Origin: a virus
Direction: 5' to 3' (one strand)
Virus record (IMG/VR): IMGVR_UViG_3300032020_000845
Coordinates: 42,980 to 106,979 of that record
Length of the DNA: 64,000 nt
Shown: piece after piece, positions 7,385 through 16,021 of the stretch
Numbering within the stretch: position 1 is the stretch's first letter
How the letters are laid out: the number at the start of each line of letters is the position of its first letter
Notes under the pieces: model-generated
Seen by the model: the letters and a program-made list of their open reading frames with translations, nothing else
Told to the model about the DNA's origin: nothing
Database searches by the model: none
Program-made: the position numbers and the translations under genes

Positions 7385-8112
7385 TGATAAAAGATAAGAA
7401 TTTTATAAATACCATTGAAACATACGAATCTATTAAGAAAATTATTAAGCCTGGTGATGTAATAAATCAATCAAATAGTCCAGAATGGTGGCAATTTTGG
7501 TTAGCATTTACTCATTTAGCAATTAAATGGTATCAAAGGGAATTATTTGGAAGCAATTCTATTTGGAAAGATACTCATAGTATGTTATATTTAGATGAGA
7601 ATAATACTTTTTCTGTTGAATTTCCAAAAGTTGTGATGAAACCTCTTCGAGATTATTATTTATCAGATTTTACTATTTATAGAATGGACCTGACCAATCT
7701 AAACGAAATATGTGTTGAGATCTTAAGGGATACTGCTTTGCAAATGATTGGGGAGGATTACGATGTTGGACAACTATTAGATATTGGAATAAACGAGATA
7801 TTAGGATATCATTTTCAACGGAAGTTAAGTCTTTTTGATTTTGGAAGAAAAAGAAAGGTCTGTAGTGTGGGGGTTAGAATTTGTTTTGAAAATCTCGGAA
7901 ATCAAGTTAGGACACCATTTGGGAAATCAACAAAACCTGGTAAATGGCTGTTCCACGATTTGAATCCAAGCATGTGGACTAAAAGAGAAATTGAGGAATA
8001 TAGAGGAACAGATGTGGAAGCAACATCTCCAGCACATTTTGCTAATTCTAATTATTTTTGTAATGAGTTTAGATTAATTGCTAAGTTTAGTAAAGGAAAA
8101 CAAATACTTTAA
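7384..8112 (+). CDS. Papain-like (NlpC/P60 or YiiX-type) cysteine hydrolase
   Basis: The 242-residue protein shows a permuted papain-fold layout: IKPGDVI near the N terminus, a THSMLYLDE strand offering a catalytic His, an EFP-x-V strand, GEDYDVGQLL, and KVCSVGV offering the Cys. Such enzymes cut amide or ester bonds in peptidoglycan, lipids or proteins. I chose ATG 7384 because it overlaps the upstream TGA; TTG 7378 and GTG 7381 are alternatives. It lies between exported proteins and DNA polymerase. The exact substrate is unknown and assignment of the catalytic residues is tentative. Confidence 0.6.
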   Translation: MIKDKNFINTIETYESIKKIIKPGDVINQSNSPEWWQFWLAFTHLAIKWYQRELFGSNSIWKDTHSMLYLDENNTFSVEFPKVVMKPLRDYYLSDFTIYRMDLTNLNEICVEILRDTALQMIGEDYDVGQLLDIGINEILGYHFQRKLSLFDFGRKRKVCSVGVRICFENLGNQVRTPFGKSTKPGKWLFHDLNPSMWTKREIEEYRGTDVEATSPAHFANSNYFCNEFRLIAKFSKGKQIL

Positions 8113-8117
8113 AAATT

Positions 8118-10634
8118 ATGAGTTGTAATAAGTGTTCTTTATTTAAAAATTGTAAACATCCTTGTGTTCAAGGCGTTGGTTCTATTCCTGCAAATATAAT
8201 GTTAATTGGAGAGGCCCCGGGCGAAGAAGAAGACAAGAGAGGCACTCCTTTTATCGGACTTGCAGGTAAACGCCTTGATATTATTTTGAAGGAGGCTGGA
8301 TTACATAGAAATGATTTATACATAAGTAATTTGGTAAAATGCAGACCTCCTAATAATAGAGACCCAGAACCTGAAGAAATAAAAGCTTGTTCTCCCTATC
8401 TCGAAAAAGAAATTAAAGAAGTAAAACCTAAAATTATTGTTCCTTTGGGAGACCCTGCTCTTCAATATATATTAGGTCTTGAATTAATTACAAAATATGC
8501 TGGAACAAGGTATTGGAGTGAAAAATATAATTGTTGGGTAATGCCTACTTTTCATCCCGCTTATATTTGTAGAATTTTGGGAATGCAGGGAGTAATGGTT
8601 GATCATTTAAAGAATGTTTTAGAATGGTTAAGAAATCCGGTAGAACCAGATCCTCCTAAATATGTTATTGTAAACACAATAGAAAAAGCTAAAACTCTTT
8701 TTGAGAGATTAAATAGTGTTGATGCTTTTTCTTTTGATTTAGAAACAAGTGGTTTAAATTCTCGAAAGTATAAAATTTTATGTTGCAGTTTTTCTTGGAA
8801 GGAAGGAACCGGAGTTGTCCTTCCTATATTACAACAACATTGTGGAGAGTTTTGGGGATTAGAAGAAAAAAAATGGATAATGGAACAATTAAAAAAAGTA
8901 TTAGAAAGCAACATTGGTAAAATTGGACAGAATTTATCCTTTGATATTCAATTTTTAAAAACTTATGGAATTGAATTAAATAATTTTATGTCTGATACAA
9001 TGCTCGCCCATCATCTTCTTGATGAGAATGTGGGAAGGAAAGGACATGGATTAGACACTATGGTTCTTCGTTATTTTCCCCATATGGGAAAATATGATGA
9101 GAGACTATTAAAATATTTACCTACTAAAAATACTTCTTATGCAGTAATTCCAAATGATGTTCTTTGGAAATATTCTGCAACTGATGCTGACGCTACTTTT
9201 CGTTGTTATAAAAAGTTTAACCCTGAACTTGAAAATCAAGGCCTTATGCCTTTGTTTACCAAAATTGTTATCCCTTTTCAAAAGGTTTTATTAGAAACTG
9301 AATATCATGGTGTAAAACTTGATGTTAAACGTCTTAAAGAATTGGAAAAAGAATATTTAAAACGATTGAAAGAAATTGAAAAAGAATTTCGAACAACAAA
9401 AGTAGTTGGAATGGTAGAAAAAATATTATATAGTAAAGCAATAAATAAAATTGAAAAGCGGTATGATCTTTTGAAAACAAAGCCTAAAATGATAACTAAA
9501 GAAAAATATATACAAAAATATACAAAGCCTATTACATTTAATTTAAGATCGTCTCCGCATTTACAAATATTGTTATTTGATGTTCTTAAATTTAAACCTG
9601 TAAAAAAGACTAAAAAGGGGGGTCTTTCTACTGATAAAACTGTTTTGGATGAATTGTCAGAGATGTCTCCGGAATTAACTAAATTAAAAGAACATAGAGA
9701 TTTAAGTAAACTTTATAGTACTTATGTAGTAGGAATGCTTGAGAGGGTAGATGAAAATGAAAGAATTCATACGGATTATCATGTGGATGGTACTGTAACG
9801 GGTAGACTTTCAAGTACAAATCCAAATCTTCAGAATATTCCGCGTGATAGTGATATTAAAGAATGTTTTATTGCTTCTCCTGGGTGTGTGTTAATAGAAA
9901 TTGATTCAAAACAAGCTGAATATAGATGTTGGGCTCATTATTCTAATGATCCAAAAATGATTGCAACAATTAAGTCTGGAGTAGATGTTCATAACCAGAT
10001 GGCTTCAGAGTGTTTTGGTAAGAAAATAGAAGAAGTTACAAAAGAAGAAAGACAAAAAGCGAAGGGGTCCGTTTTTGGGTTAATGTTTGGAAGAGGCTCT
10101 AAAAGTCTTGCAGCAGAACACGAAATGACTGAAGAAGAAGCAGAACATATTAGGAGTGTGTTTTTTGATCGTTATCCTAAGGCAAAAGATTGGATATATG
10201 GAATTAAAAAAGTGGCCCAAACCTATGGTAAAGTAACTAATGCTTTTGGACGAATTAGAAGACTTCCTGCAGCTCAAATTCCTTGGAGTGAGGATATGGA
10301 AAAACATGACAGAAAGGATAGAAGCGAAGCAATGCGCCAAGCTGTCAACTCTCCAATCCAATCGATGGCGTCTGATATTACTGCTTTAACTGCTTATCGT
10401 ATATATAAAAAATTAAAACAAATAAATAGTAAAACAAAATTAGTCCTTACTGTACATGATTCTTTAGTTTATGAAGTTCTGAAAGAAGAAAAAGATATTT
10501 TTATTCAAATAGTAAAGGAAGCCGTCTCTCGTAGTTATAATACATTAAGTGGCCCTATCAAAGTTCCAATAGAATTTGATATTACTATCGGAGAAAGATG
10601 GAGAAAATTGGTAGAATTAAGCAAATATGTATAA
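8118..10634 (+). CDS. Uracil-DNA glycosylase / DNA polymerase I fusion
   Basis: The 838-residue replicase has three parts. Residues 1-175 form a family-4-like uracil-DNA glycosylase with Cys3, Cys6, Cys75 and Cys91 placed for a 4Fe-4S cluster, GEAPGEEED-x-x-G-x-PF as motif A, and HPAY at 146-149 as motif B. From about 195 comes a 3'-5' exonuclease domain with FDLETSG (Asp207, Glu209). The rest is a family A polymerase with RLSSTNPNLQNIP, IEIDSKQAEYR (motif A), the KGSVFGLMFGRG O-helix region and VLTVHDSLVYEV (motif C). There is no 5' nuclease domain. The fusion may remove uracil ahead of, or during, synthesis. Confidence 0.95.
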   Translation: MSCNKCSLFKNCKHPCVQGVGSIPANIMLIGEAPGEEEDKRGTPFIGLAGKRLDIILKEAGLHRNDLYISNLVKCRPPNNRDPEPEEIKACSPYLEKEIKEVKPKIIVPLGDPALQYILGLELITKYAGTRYWSEKYNCWVMPTFHPAYICRILGMQGVMVDHLKNVLEWLRNPVEPDPPKYVIVNTIEKAKTLFERLNSVDAFSFDLETSGLNSRKYKILCCSFSWKEGTGVVLPILQQHCGEFWGLEEKKWIMEQLKKVLESNIGKIGQNLSFDIQFLKTYGIELNNFMSDTMLAHHLLDENVGRKGHGLDTMVLRYFPHMGKYDERLLKYLPTKNTSYAVIPNDVLWKYSATDADATFRCYKKFNPELENQGLMPLFTKIVIPFQKVLLETEYHGVKLDVKRLKELEKEYLKRLKEIEKEFRTTKVVGMVEKILYSKAINKIEKRYDLLKTKPKMITKEKYIQKYTKPITFNLRSSPHLQILLFDVLKFKPVKKTKKGGLSTDKTVLDELSEMSPELTKLKEHRDLSKLYSTYVVGMLERVDENERIHTDYHVDGTVTGRLSSTNPNLQNIPRDSDIKECFIASPGCVLIEIDSKQAEYRCWAHYSNDPKMIATIKSGVDVHNQMASECFGKKIEEVTKEERQKAKGSVFGLMFGRGSKSLAAEHEMTEEEAEHIRSVFFDRYPKAKDWIYGIKKVAQTYGKVTNAFGRIRRLPAAQIPWSEDMEKHDRKDRSEAMRQAVNSPIQSMASDITALTAYRIYKKLKQINSKTKLVLTVHDSLVYEVLKEEKDIFIQIVKEAVSRSYNTLSGPIKVPIEFDITIGERWRKLVELSKYV

Positions 10635-10668
10635 CTGGAAAATTTTTGTTTGAATTAATGGAGGTAAA

Positions 10669-10908
10669 GTGAAATATATACAACATAATCCACAATTTAT
10701 TAATGGCTACCCAGCTCCTTGTGAGGTTAATGGCCAAGATGTTATCAGTTCTCCAGTTTCTGTTCCGGTATGGGAGACAGTTTACAGGGACGGGGGGATT
10801 ATAGATTTACCATCTGATGAGGTTTTTAAAAATTATCCTCGCACACGAAAGAGGATTAAGGTTTTTGATGGTTATAGATGTTTAGGTTGTGGAATAATTA
10901 TTAAATAA
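10669..10908 (+). CDS. Small protein of unknown function with C-terminal CxxC
   Basis: The 79-residue product starts at GTG 10669 after GGAGG. It ends with GYRCLGCGIIIK, a single CxxC knuckle that could bind half a zinc site. The middle is rich in Pro and Val and has no motif I recognise. It is the last gene before a probable promoter at 10925. Confidence 0.55.
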   Translation: MKYIQHNPQFINGYPAPCEVNGQDVISSPVSVPVWETVYRDGGIIDLPSDEVFKNYPRTRKRIKVFDGYRCLGCGIIIK

Positions 10909-10924
10909 TGTTGGGAAAAATTTA

Positions 10925-10959
10925 TTAACATTTTTAAAATTTAAGTGTATATTATATTA
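10925..10959 (+). promoter_or_regulatory. Promoter with -35 and recurrent -10 element (site 2)
   Basis: TTAACA at 10925-10930 and TATATT at 10948-10953 are spaced by exactly 17 bases, a good sigma-70-like arrangement. The -10 box is preceded by GTG and followed by ATATTA, as in the other four copies of the element. It ends 25 bases before the start of the DUF932 gene. Confidence 0.7.
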
Positions 10960-10984
10960 AACGTAAAGTTAAGGAGGTAAAGTT

Positions 10985-12073
10985 ATGTATAACGAGTTAA
11001 GTTTTGCCACAGAAAAGGAACATGTAGCTGTAAAAGACATGTCTGAGGCTTTTAAAGCAGTTGAAGAGTTCAAAGCATTCCCTCAAAAAACTTCCCTTTC
11101 CGATGTTCAAGTTTCATTAAATGGCGGAGCTAATTTAACCGTCGGTAGTGATTCCAGAAAAATGACACAATGGAGTCTTCAGTCTCTTTGTAGGATTTTA
11201 GGAATTCCCGATCCCTTTGCTCGTAAGATTCCAGTTGATTTATTACAGGAAAATATTTCTCGGTTGCTTCGAGAAAAATCGGAGGGAGTTGTCTCTCTTC
11301 TTGTTGGAAAAGAAAATGAAGTTGTTAATATTGTTTGTGCAGCTTATAAACCTTTTTATAATGAAACCTTTTTGAGTAAGATTAGTGAGCTTTTTAAAGA
11401 CAAGCCGGTTGAATGGGAATCGATGAGAATTGGTCCTCGTGGTTTTGACCTTAATGTAATTGATCCGTCAATGAAACCATTGGAACCGCAAGTTGGAGAT
11501 ATTACTAAAATTGGTTTTCAAATTATGAATTCTGATACTGGATTTCGTGATGCTGTTGCTAATCTTTATCTTTTCAGACTTACTTGTGTAAATGGAGCTA
11601 CTTTGACTGAGGATTGGGGAGTTGTGCGAAGGAGAGCAAATAGAAACATTTCTCTTGATAAAGATTTTGGTTATTTTATGGATGGTGTTAAGCATTTAAA
11701 AGCTAACTTTGGAAGATTAGGTAAAGTGTATAATAAGATGCCTGAAACTAATTTGACAGATTTTCAAGTAGAGAGTGTTTGGAAAGCAACCAATCGTATT
11801 GCGGGACCAGAACAAGCGGACGCAGTTATTGAGAAAGATGAAAATGGAAGGAAAGCTATTATACATTCGGTTACTGCAAAAAGAGCTCATAATAGACAAT
11901 TGTTTGTTGAAGAACTTAAAGAACCTTCTCCTACTGATGTAAATTCTTATGGCACTTATAACAGAATAACTGATGCTAGTAAACAATATAAGTGGCAGCA
12001 AGCTCTTCAATTACAAAGAATTGGTGGTAGAATAATATCGATGCTTACTGAACAATTTATGAGTAATAATTAG
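10985..12073 (+). CDS. DUF932-like phage protein
   Basis: The 362-residue protein resembles the DUF932 / phage-plasmid-like family: a central segment FQIMNSDTGFRDAVANLYLFRLTCVNGA and downstream helices rich in charged residues. These proteins are common on phages and plasmids and are usually soluble; the function is unsettled, with roles in DNA metabolism or anti-restriction suggested. It has its own promoter and a strong AAGGAGG site, so it is probably highly and separately expressed. Confidence 0.65.
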   Translation: MYNELSFATEKEHVAVKDMSEAFKAVEEFKAFPQKTSLSDVQVSLNGGANLTVGSDSRKMTQWSLQSLCRILGIPDPFARKIPVDLLQENISRLLREKSEGVVSLLVGKENEVVNIVCAAYKPFYNETFLSKISELFKDKPVEWESMRIGPRGFDLNVIDPSMKPLEPQVGDITKIGFQIMNSDTGFRDAVANLYLFRLTCVNGATLTEDWGVVRRRANRNISLDKDFGYFMDGVKHLKANFGRLGKVYNKMPETNLTDFQVESVWKATNRIAGPEQADAVIEKDENGRKAIIHSVTAKRAHNRQLFVEELKEPSPTDVNSYGTYNRITDASKQYKWQQALQLQRIGGRIISMLTEQFMSNN

Positions 12074-12089
12074 CACATACCTCCTAAAT

Positions 12090-12107
12090 TTTGTGTATAA
12101 TATATTA
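12090..12107 (+). promoter_or_regulatory. Recurrent 18-base promoter-like element (site 3)
   Basis: TTTGTGTATAATATATTA is identical to site 1, with TATAAT at 12096-12101. It lies in the 51-base gap between the DUF932 gene and the next gene and ends 17 bases before the downstream ATG. No clear -35 box is visible. Confidence 0.65.
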
Positions 12108-12124
12108 TAAAGAGGAGGTATAGT

Positions 12125-12667
12125 ATGGCAGAAAAGGTTTTAGCTAAAGATGCTGAGATAAATAGTGTCTATTTGACACGCGGAGGTAAACAGGTAGATG
12201 CTAAAGGGAAAGAGAGTTTATGGGGATTTCATCCTGTGCGTGTCCTTCGCAAAGAATTTCAAAAGGATGAAATTATAAAAGTGGCAGTTCTTACTCCTTG
12301 GGATACTGAATTGCCATTAGACCCTAATTATCCGTTAGAGGTAACAGATTTGCAAACGTTACCAGCTGAAAGTACTTCTATATTGACAGATCGTAAAGTT
12401 TCTTTTGATGATGAAGCTCCTCCAGAATATATTGAGAAGTTAAAAACTACAAAGAAGGAAGAACAGGTTCGTGAAGATCCACACAAAGACAATAAAAGTA
12501 TAGTTGTTGAAGAATTGAAAAAGGGAACGCCTCTGAAACAGATTGTGGAAAAGGTAGAAGGAATGGATTATCACGCTGTTTATAGTTATGTTTCGCAATT
12601 GAAAAAGAACGGAGTATACAAAATTCAAAAAGTTGGAAAGGGAATATTTAAAATAGTGGAGGGATAA
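12125..12667 (+). CDS. Unknown protein with C-terminal winged-helix-like region
   Basis: This 180-residue protein is not a family I recognise. The N-terminal half is beta-rich. A charged linker leads to a C-terminal stretch (IVVEELKKGTPLKQIVEKV, then YSYVSQLKKNGVYKI) that reads like a helix-turn-helix plus wing. It is the first gene after promoter site 3, so it could be a regulator or DNA-binding accessory protein. Confidence 0.55.
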   Translation: MAEKVLAKDAEINSVYLTRGGKQVDAKGKESLWGFHPVRVLRKEFQKDEIIKVAVLTPWDTELPLDPNYPLEVTDLQTLPAESTSILTDRKVSFDDEAPPEYIEKLKTTKKEEQVREDPHKDNKSIVVEELKKGTPLKQIVEKVEGMDYHAVYSYVSQLKKNGVYKIQKVGKGIFKIVEG

Positions 12668-12669
12668 AG

Positions 12670-12786
12670 ATGACGTGTCCAAAGTGTGGATCTAAAATGA
12701 CTCAAGGTTCAAGTCACGCCGATTATGGACATTCTCAATGGGAATGTCATAATTGTGGATATTGCGAAGTAATTACGGAGGAATAA
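12670..12786 (+). CDS. 38-residue zinc-ribbon protein
   Basis: A short frame at ATG 12670 encodes CPKCGS near the N terminus and ECHNCGYC near the C terminus. The two CxxC knuckles are 20 residues apart, a minimal zinc ribbon. It sits two bases after the upstream stop and is followed immediately by the next ATG. Similar tiny zinc ribbons recur at 27487, 34786, 54209 and 56416. Confidence 0.6.
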   Translation: MTCPKCGSKMTQGSSHADYGHSQWECHNCGYCEVITEE

Positions 12787-12787
12787 A

Positions 12788-13099
12788 ATGAGCGTTCTTA
12801 TTATGAGATATAAAAATCAAAAGGAAAAGGAATGTATAAAGATTTCTGGAGTAGACTTTGGTAGTTATTTGGAAATAGTGGAAGAAAATCGAAAATTTAT
12901 TTTGTGTAAGAGATCTGGTTACTTGGGTTGGATAGGTATAGGAATGCAACATTATTATCCGCCAAAGTTTTTATTATTTGAGAAAGAGATGGTGCAGGAT
13001 ACTGTGAAAGATTGTTTAGGAAGAAGTTTCAAATATAATCGAAAAACAAAAAAGCAAGTTATGAAAAAAGCTATGAAAGCTTTGAAAGAAGGAGAATAA
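12788..13099 (+). CDS. Small basic protein of unknown function
   Basis: The 103-residue product has a beta-rich first half (GSYLEIVEENRKFILCKR) and a strongly basic C terminus (NRKTKKQVMKKAMKALKEGE) that could contact nucleic acid. No family is recognised. It directly follows the zinc-ribbon gene and precedes a P-loop kinase. Confidence 0.55.
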   Translation: MSVLIMRYKNQKEKECIKISGVDFGSYLEIVEENRKFILCKRSGYLGWIGIGMQHYYPPKFLLFEKEMVQDTVKDCLGRSFKYNRKTKKQVMKKAMKALKEGE

Positions 13100-13115
13100 A
13101 TTTAGGAGGAAATAC

Positions 13116-13646
13116 ATGAAAATTCTATTAGTAGGATCTCACGGAACTGGAAAATCTACTTTAGCAAAAGAAATTCAAAGAGTTTTTCCACCTCCTTTTT
13201 ATATTATTGATAATATTCATCGTGATGCAAAAGCGAATGGATTTGAAATAAACAAAACTGATGATGTAATTAGCCAAATAGAAACGGTTCGAAGATATCT
13301 GCGAGAAATAGGAGTAAAGGATAATTTTGTTTCTGTAGATAGTATAATACGACAAACCGCATATGCAATATGTAATAATTTACCCGAACCTGTTATTGGT
13401 TTAATGAAAGAGTTATGCTATGTTGAAAGAGCTTATTTTGCAAATATTATTTTCTATTTTCCAATAGATTTTTCTTTAGTGAAAGATGGTATTAGAGATG
13501 AAGATATTGAGTTTCAAAAAAAGATTGATGTTGAGATTGTAAATTTGTTGAACATTTATTATTGGAATATGTGTCATACAGTAACAGGAACAGTTTCACA
13601 ACGAAGTGATAAAGTTGTTAAAATACTTGAACTTTGTAAGAGGTAG
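13116..13646 (+). CDS. P-loop nucleotide kinase-like ATPase
   Basis: The 176-residue protein starts with a Walker A loop, GSHGTGKST. It has a FVSVDSI strand and a DGIRDEDIEFQKKID segment typical of AAA_28 / NadR-like P-loop kinases. It probably phosphorylates a small molecule, nucleoside or nucleotide. The stop is adjacent to the start of dpdA, so the two are co-translated; a link to deazaguanine metabolism is possible but unproven. ATG 13116 is preceded by TAGGAGGA. Confidence 0.75.
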   Translation: MKILLVGSHGTGKSTLAKEIQRVFPPPFYIIDNIHRDAKANGFEINKTDDVISQIETVRRYLREIGVKDNFVSVDSIIRQTAYAICNNLPEPVIGLMKELCYVERAYFANIIFYFPIDFSLVKDGIRDEDIEFQKKIDVEIVNLLNIYYWNMCHTVTGTVSQRSDKVVKILELCKR

Positions 13647-14465
13647 ATGCAAGTGAAAGTTTGTCATATTGTTCCAACAAGTTATATTGAAGTTTGTAAT
13701 CGAAACTCCTTTATGCATCTTTTAATTGCTCAAGAAGTTTTGAACAACGAAAAATATAGAGAAGCATATTTGGATAGAAGTTTGAAAGGGGATTTTCTTA
13801 TAATGGATAATGGGGCATTTGAATATGGAGATGCTGCTTCTCTTGGAGATATTATTAAAGCTACAGAATTAGTTCAAGCACGTGAATTAGTTTTACCTGA
13901 TTGTTATCTTGATGGAGGAGTAACTACTGTAAGAGTTATCAACGCTTTGAAAGCATTAATGAAATATAAATTATTAGAAAAGTTTAAAGAACCAATTTAT
14001 TTAATGGCTGTTCCTCAGGGAAAAACAGAAAAGGAATATATGAAATGTTTTTCGGAAATATTGTCTATTGATGAAATTGCCACTATTGGATTTTCATATG
14101 GAGCAATAGGTAAATCATTTGAAGGATATAATCTCCCTCAATGTCTTTTAAGACCAATGGCGATTAGTTACTTAAATCAACATTTTGATTTAAAAAATTC
14201 AGGCAAAGATTTTCATTGTTTAGGTATTGGAGGACATCCTATTGAGATTAACTTTTTGAAACGTTTTGGATTTATTAGAAGTGTTGATTCTTCAAAAGCA
14301 TTTGTATGTGCTGTAAAAGGGATTGATATTACTAAAGTTTTACCAGCTCATTATATCTCTCCTGAAAGACCTGCAGATTACTTTGATATTCAGGTTTCAG
14401 AAAATATTGTAACACTTGCTTTGAAAAATATAAAAACGATGGAAAAGTATAATAATGAGGAGTAA
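13647..14465 (+). CDS. dpdA: DpdA-like 7-deazaguanine DNA transglycosylase
   Basis: This 272-residue protein looks like the phage branch of the DpdA family, distant relatives of tRNA-guanine transglycosylase that swap guanine in DNA for preQ0. Visible marks are MDNGAFEYG at 53-61 (equivalent to the DSGGFQ-like substrate loop), LPD at 83-85, AVPQG at 121-125, IGFSYGA at 147-153 and HCLGIGGHP at 190-198. It lies 10 kb from the preQ0 operon but is the expected final enzyme. GTG 13653 is an alternative start. The product could be preQ0 in DNA or a further derivative. Confidence 0.85.
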   Translation: MQVKVCHIVPTSYIEVCNRNSFMHLLIAQEVLNNEKYREAYLDRSLKGDFLIMDNGAFEYGDAASLGDIIKATELVQARELVLPDCYLDGGVTTVRVINALKALMKYKLLEKFKEPIYLMAVPQGKTEKEYMKCFSEILSIDEIATIGFSYGAIGKSFEGYNLPQCLLRPMAISYLNQHFDLKNSGKDFHCLGIGGHPIEINFLKRFGFIRSVDSSKAFVCAVKGIDITKVLPAHYISPERPADYFDIQVSENIVTLALKNIKTMEKYNNEE

Positions 14466-14467
14466 AA

Positions 14468-14671
14468 ATGAGTAAAGTACAAATAGAAGCAAAACATAGA
14501 CCAGCTTGTATTTATTGTGGTAAAAGAACAGATTTATTAATGTCAGCACATCGGAATGAAGTTGGTAATATGGTTGGGTGGATATTTGTGTGTGAAGAAG
14601 ATTTCGAAAAGGTAGCTGGTCAAGATATAGTTATTGAATTTAATAAAGATAAGGGAACAAGAGTAGTGTAA
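14468..14671 (+). CDS. Small CxxC protein next to dpdA
   Basis: The 67-residue protein has an N-terminal CIYCGKRT knuckle and a later lone Cys in FVCEEDFEK, so a partial zinc site is likely. It starts two bases after the dpdA stop and precedes recA. No family is recognised; a nucleic-acid-binding role is plausible from the Cys pattern only. Confidence 0.55.
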   Translation: MSKVQIEAKHRPACIYCGKRTDLLMSAHRNEVGNMVGWIFVCEEDFEKVAGQDIVIEFNKDKGTRVV

Positions 14672-14692
14672 AGTAAATATTAGGAGATAAAA

Positions 14693-15727
14693 ATGACAAA
14701 AAAAGGGAAAAGTGAAATTCCTACTGATCCAAATGAATTTAAGGAATATATCAGAAAAAAGTATAAAGATAAAATAAGAAACTTAGAATCTACTAGTAAA
14801 ACGGAAAAAGCTTATTCTACTGGAATTATTACTGTTGACATTGCTTCTGGTATTGGAGGATTTCCTCGGGGTAATATGATTGAAATTTTTGGTCCTGAAA
14901 GTAGTGGTAAAAGTCTTTTAGTTTTACAAGCAATGGGACACGCCCAAAAGAAATATAATAAACCTTCAGTTTATTTTGACCTTGAATATGGAACTCCGAA
15001 AGAGTGGATGAAAATTTATGGTATAAATACAGATATGATTGAAGCAGTTGGTCAAGTAAGCGCTGAAGAAGCTTTTGATATGGCGTTAGACTTCGTTTGT
15101 AGCGGCTTGTATGCCTATGTAGTCATTGATTCTGTTGTAGGATTAGTTCCCCAAGCAGAAATTGAAGGGACAATGGAAGATCAACAAATGGCTGCTCTTG
15201 CTCGTATAATGGGTAAAGGGTTACGGAAAATTGCTCCAGAATTGAATAAGACAGAAACTTGTTTAATTTTTGTGAATCAAGTAAGAGATGCTGTTGGAGT
15301 TATGTGGGGAGATCCAGAAAAAACTCCTGGTGGCAGAGCTTTAAAATTTTATGCTGCTCAACGATATAAAGTCAAAAAGATTTTGAAGTCGGATGTGAAA
15401 ACTGGAGATTTACTTATTGGACATAGTATTGATGTATGTGTTGTTAAAAATAAATTAGCTCCTCCAAAAAGACGTGGACAGTTTCCTATTCTTTATGAAA
15501 AAGGAGTTGACTTTGAATTATTGCTTTTCGAAGAGGGTATTGGTAAAGGAGTAATACGTAGAGCCGGAAATAAGTATTCTCTTGTTGCAGATGAAAAGGT
15601 TAATGCAAATAGTAAAGATGCTTTTATTGAATTATTAAAGGATCCGGTGATGTATGATTTGGTGTATAATAAGATCTGGGAAAAGAGAAACGATATATTA
15701 CAACAAAAGGATGTGGAGGATTTTTAA
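14693..15727 (+). CDS. recA: RecA-like recombinase
   Basis: The 344-residue protein carries the RecA core: Walker A GPESSGKS, a YFDLEYG strand, VVIDSVVGLVP as Walker B, and FVNQVRDAVGVMWGDPEKTPGGRALKF covering loop L2 and the following conserved region. It pairs DNA strands during repair and recombination-dependent replication. It is shorter than bacterial RecA at the C terminus, which is normal for phage forms. It is flanked by dpdA and a run of small genes leading to the SSB-like gene. Confidence 0.94.
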   Translation: MTKKGKSEIPTDPNEFKEYIRKKYKDKIRNLESTSKTEKAYSTGIITVDIASGIGGFPRGNMIEIFGPESSGKSLLVLQAMGHAQKKYNKPSVYFDLEYGTPKEWMKIYGINTDMIEAVGQVSAEEAFDMALDFVCSGLYAYVVIDSVVGLVPQAEIEGTMEDQQMAALARIMGKGLRKIAPELNKTETCLIFVNQVRDAVGVMWGDPEKTPGGRALKFYAAQRYKVKKILKSDVKTGDLLIGHSIDVCVVKNKLAPPKRRGQFPILYEKGVDFELLLFEEGIGKGVIRRAGNKYSLVADEKVNANSKDAFIELLKDPVMYDLVYNKIWEKRNDILQQKDVEDF

Positions 15728-15729
15728 AT

Positions 15730-16008
15730 ATGAATAATTCAGTTCCTAATACTCAGGAATTAGAAAAAATTAGTTTTAGTGGATTTGTTTTTGTGGTGAG
15801 TGTTAATATGTGGGTTGTTAGATTTTCTTCTGAAGATGAATGGACAGCAATTCCTCGAGATGTTTTAGAACCTAACAAATACTTAGAACAAATTATATCT
15901 TTTGAGACATTGATTGGAAGACTTTTTATATCAGGATATAGAGGAACGGCGGAAATACTTTTGAAACAAATAGAAGATAGTAAAGAAAGAGATCATTACA
16001 AAGGTTAA
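15730..16008 (+). CDS. Small protein of unknown function
   Basis: The 92-residue product begins two bases after recA with ATG 15730. It has a beta-rich centre (FVFVVSVNMWVVRFSS) and a charged C terminus. No recognised motif. Close coupling to recA suggests shared expression. Confidence 0.55.
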   Translation: MNNSVPNTQELEKISFSGFVFVVSVNMWVVRFSSEDEWTAIPRDVLEPNKYLEQIISFETLIGRLFISGYRGTAEILLKQIEDSKERDHYKG

Positions 16009-16021
16009 AGGAGAAAGTAAA

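Noticed and set aside
3347-7470. Minus-strand frames of 60-100 codons in this and other regions
   Set aside because: They lie opposite well-supported + strand genes, lack ribosome binding sites and recognised motifs, and have composition expected of shadows. No gene on the minus strand is supported anywhere in the window.
11720-11735. Extra copies of the promoter element inside coding sequence (for example GTGTATAATAAG near 11727 and 15663)
   Set aside because: They share only GTGTATAAT, lack the ATATTA extension, and sit inside conserved genes without a downstream start.
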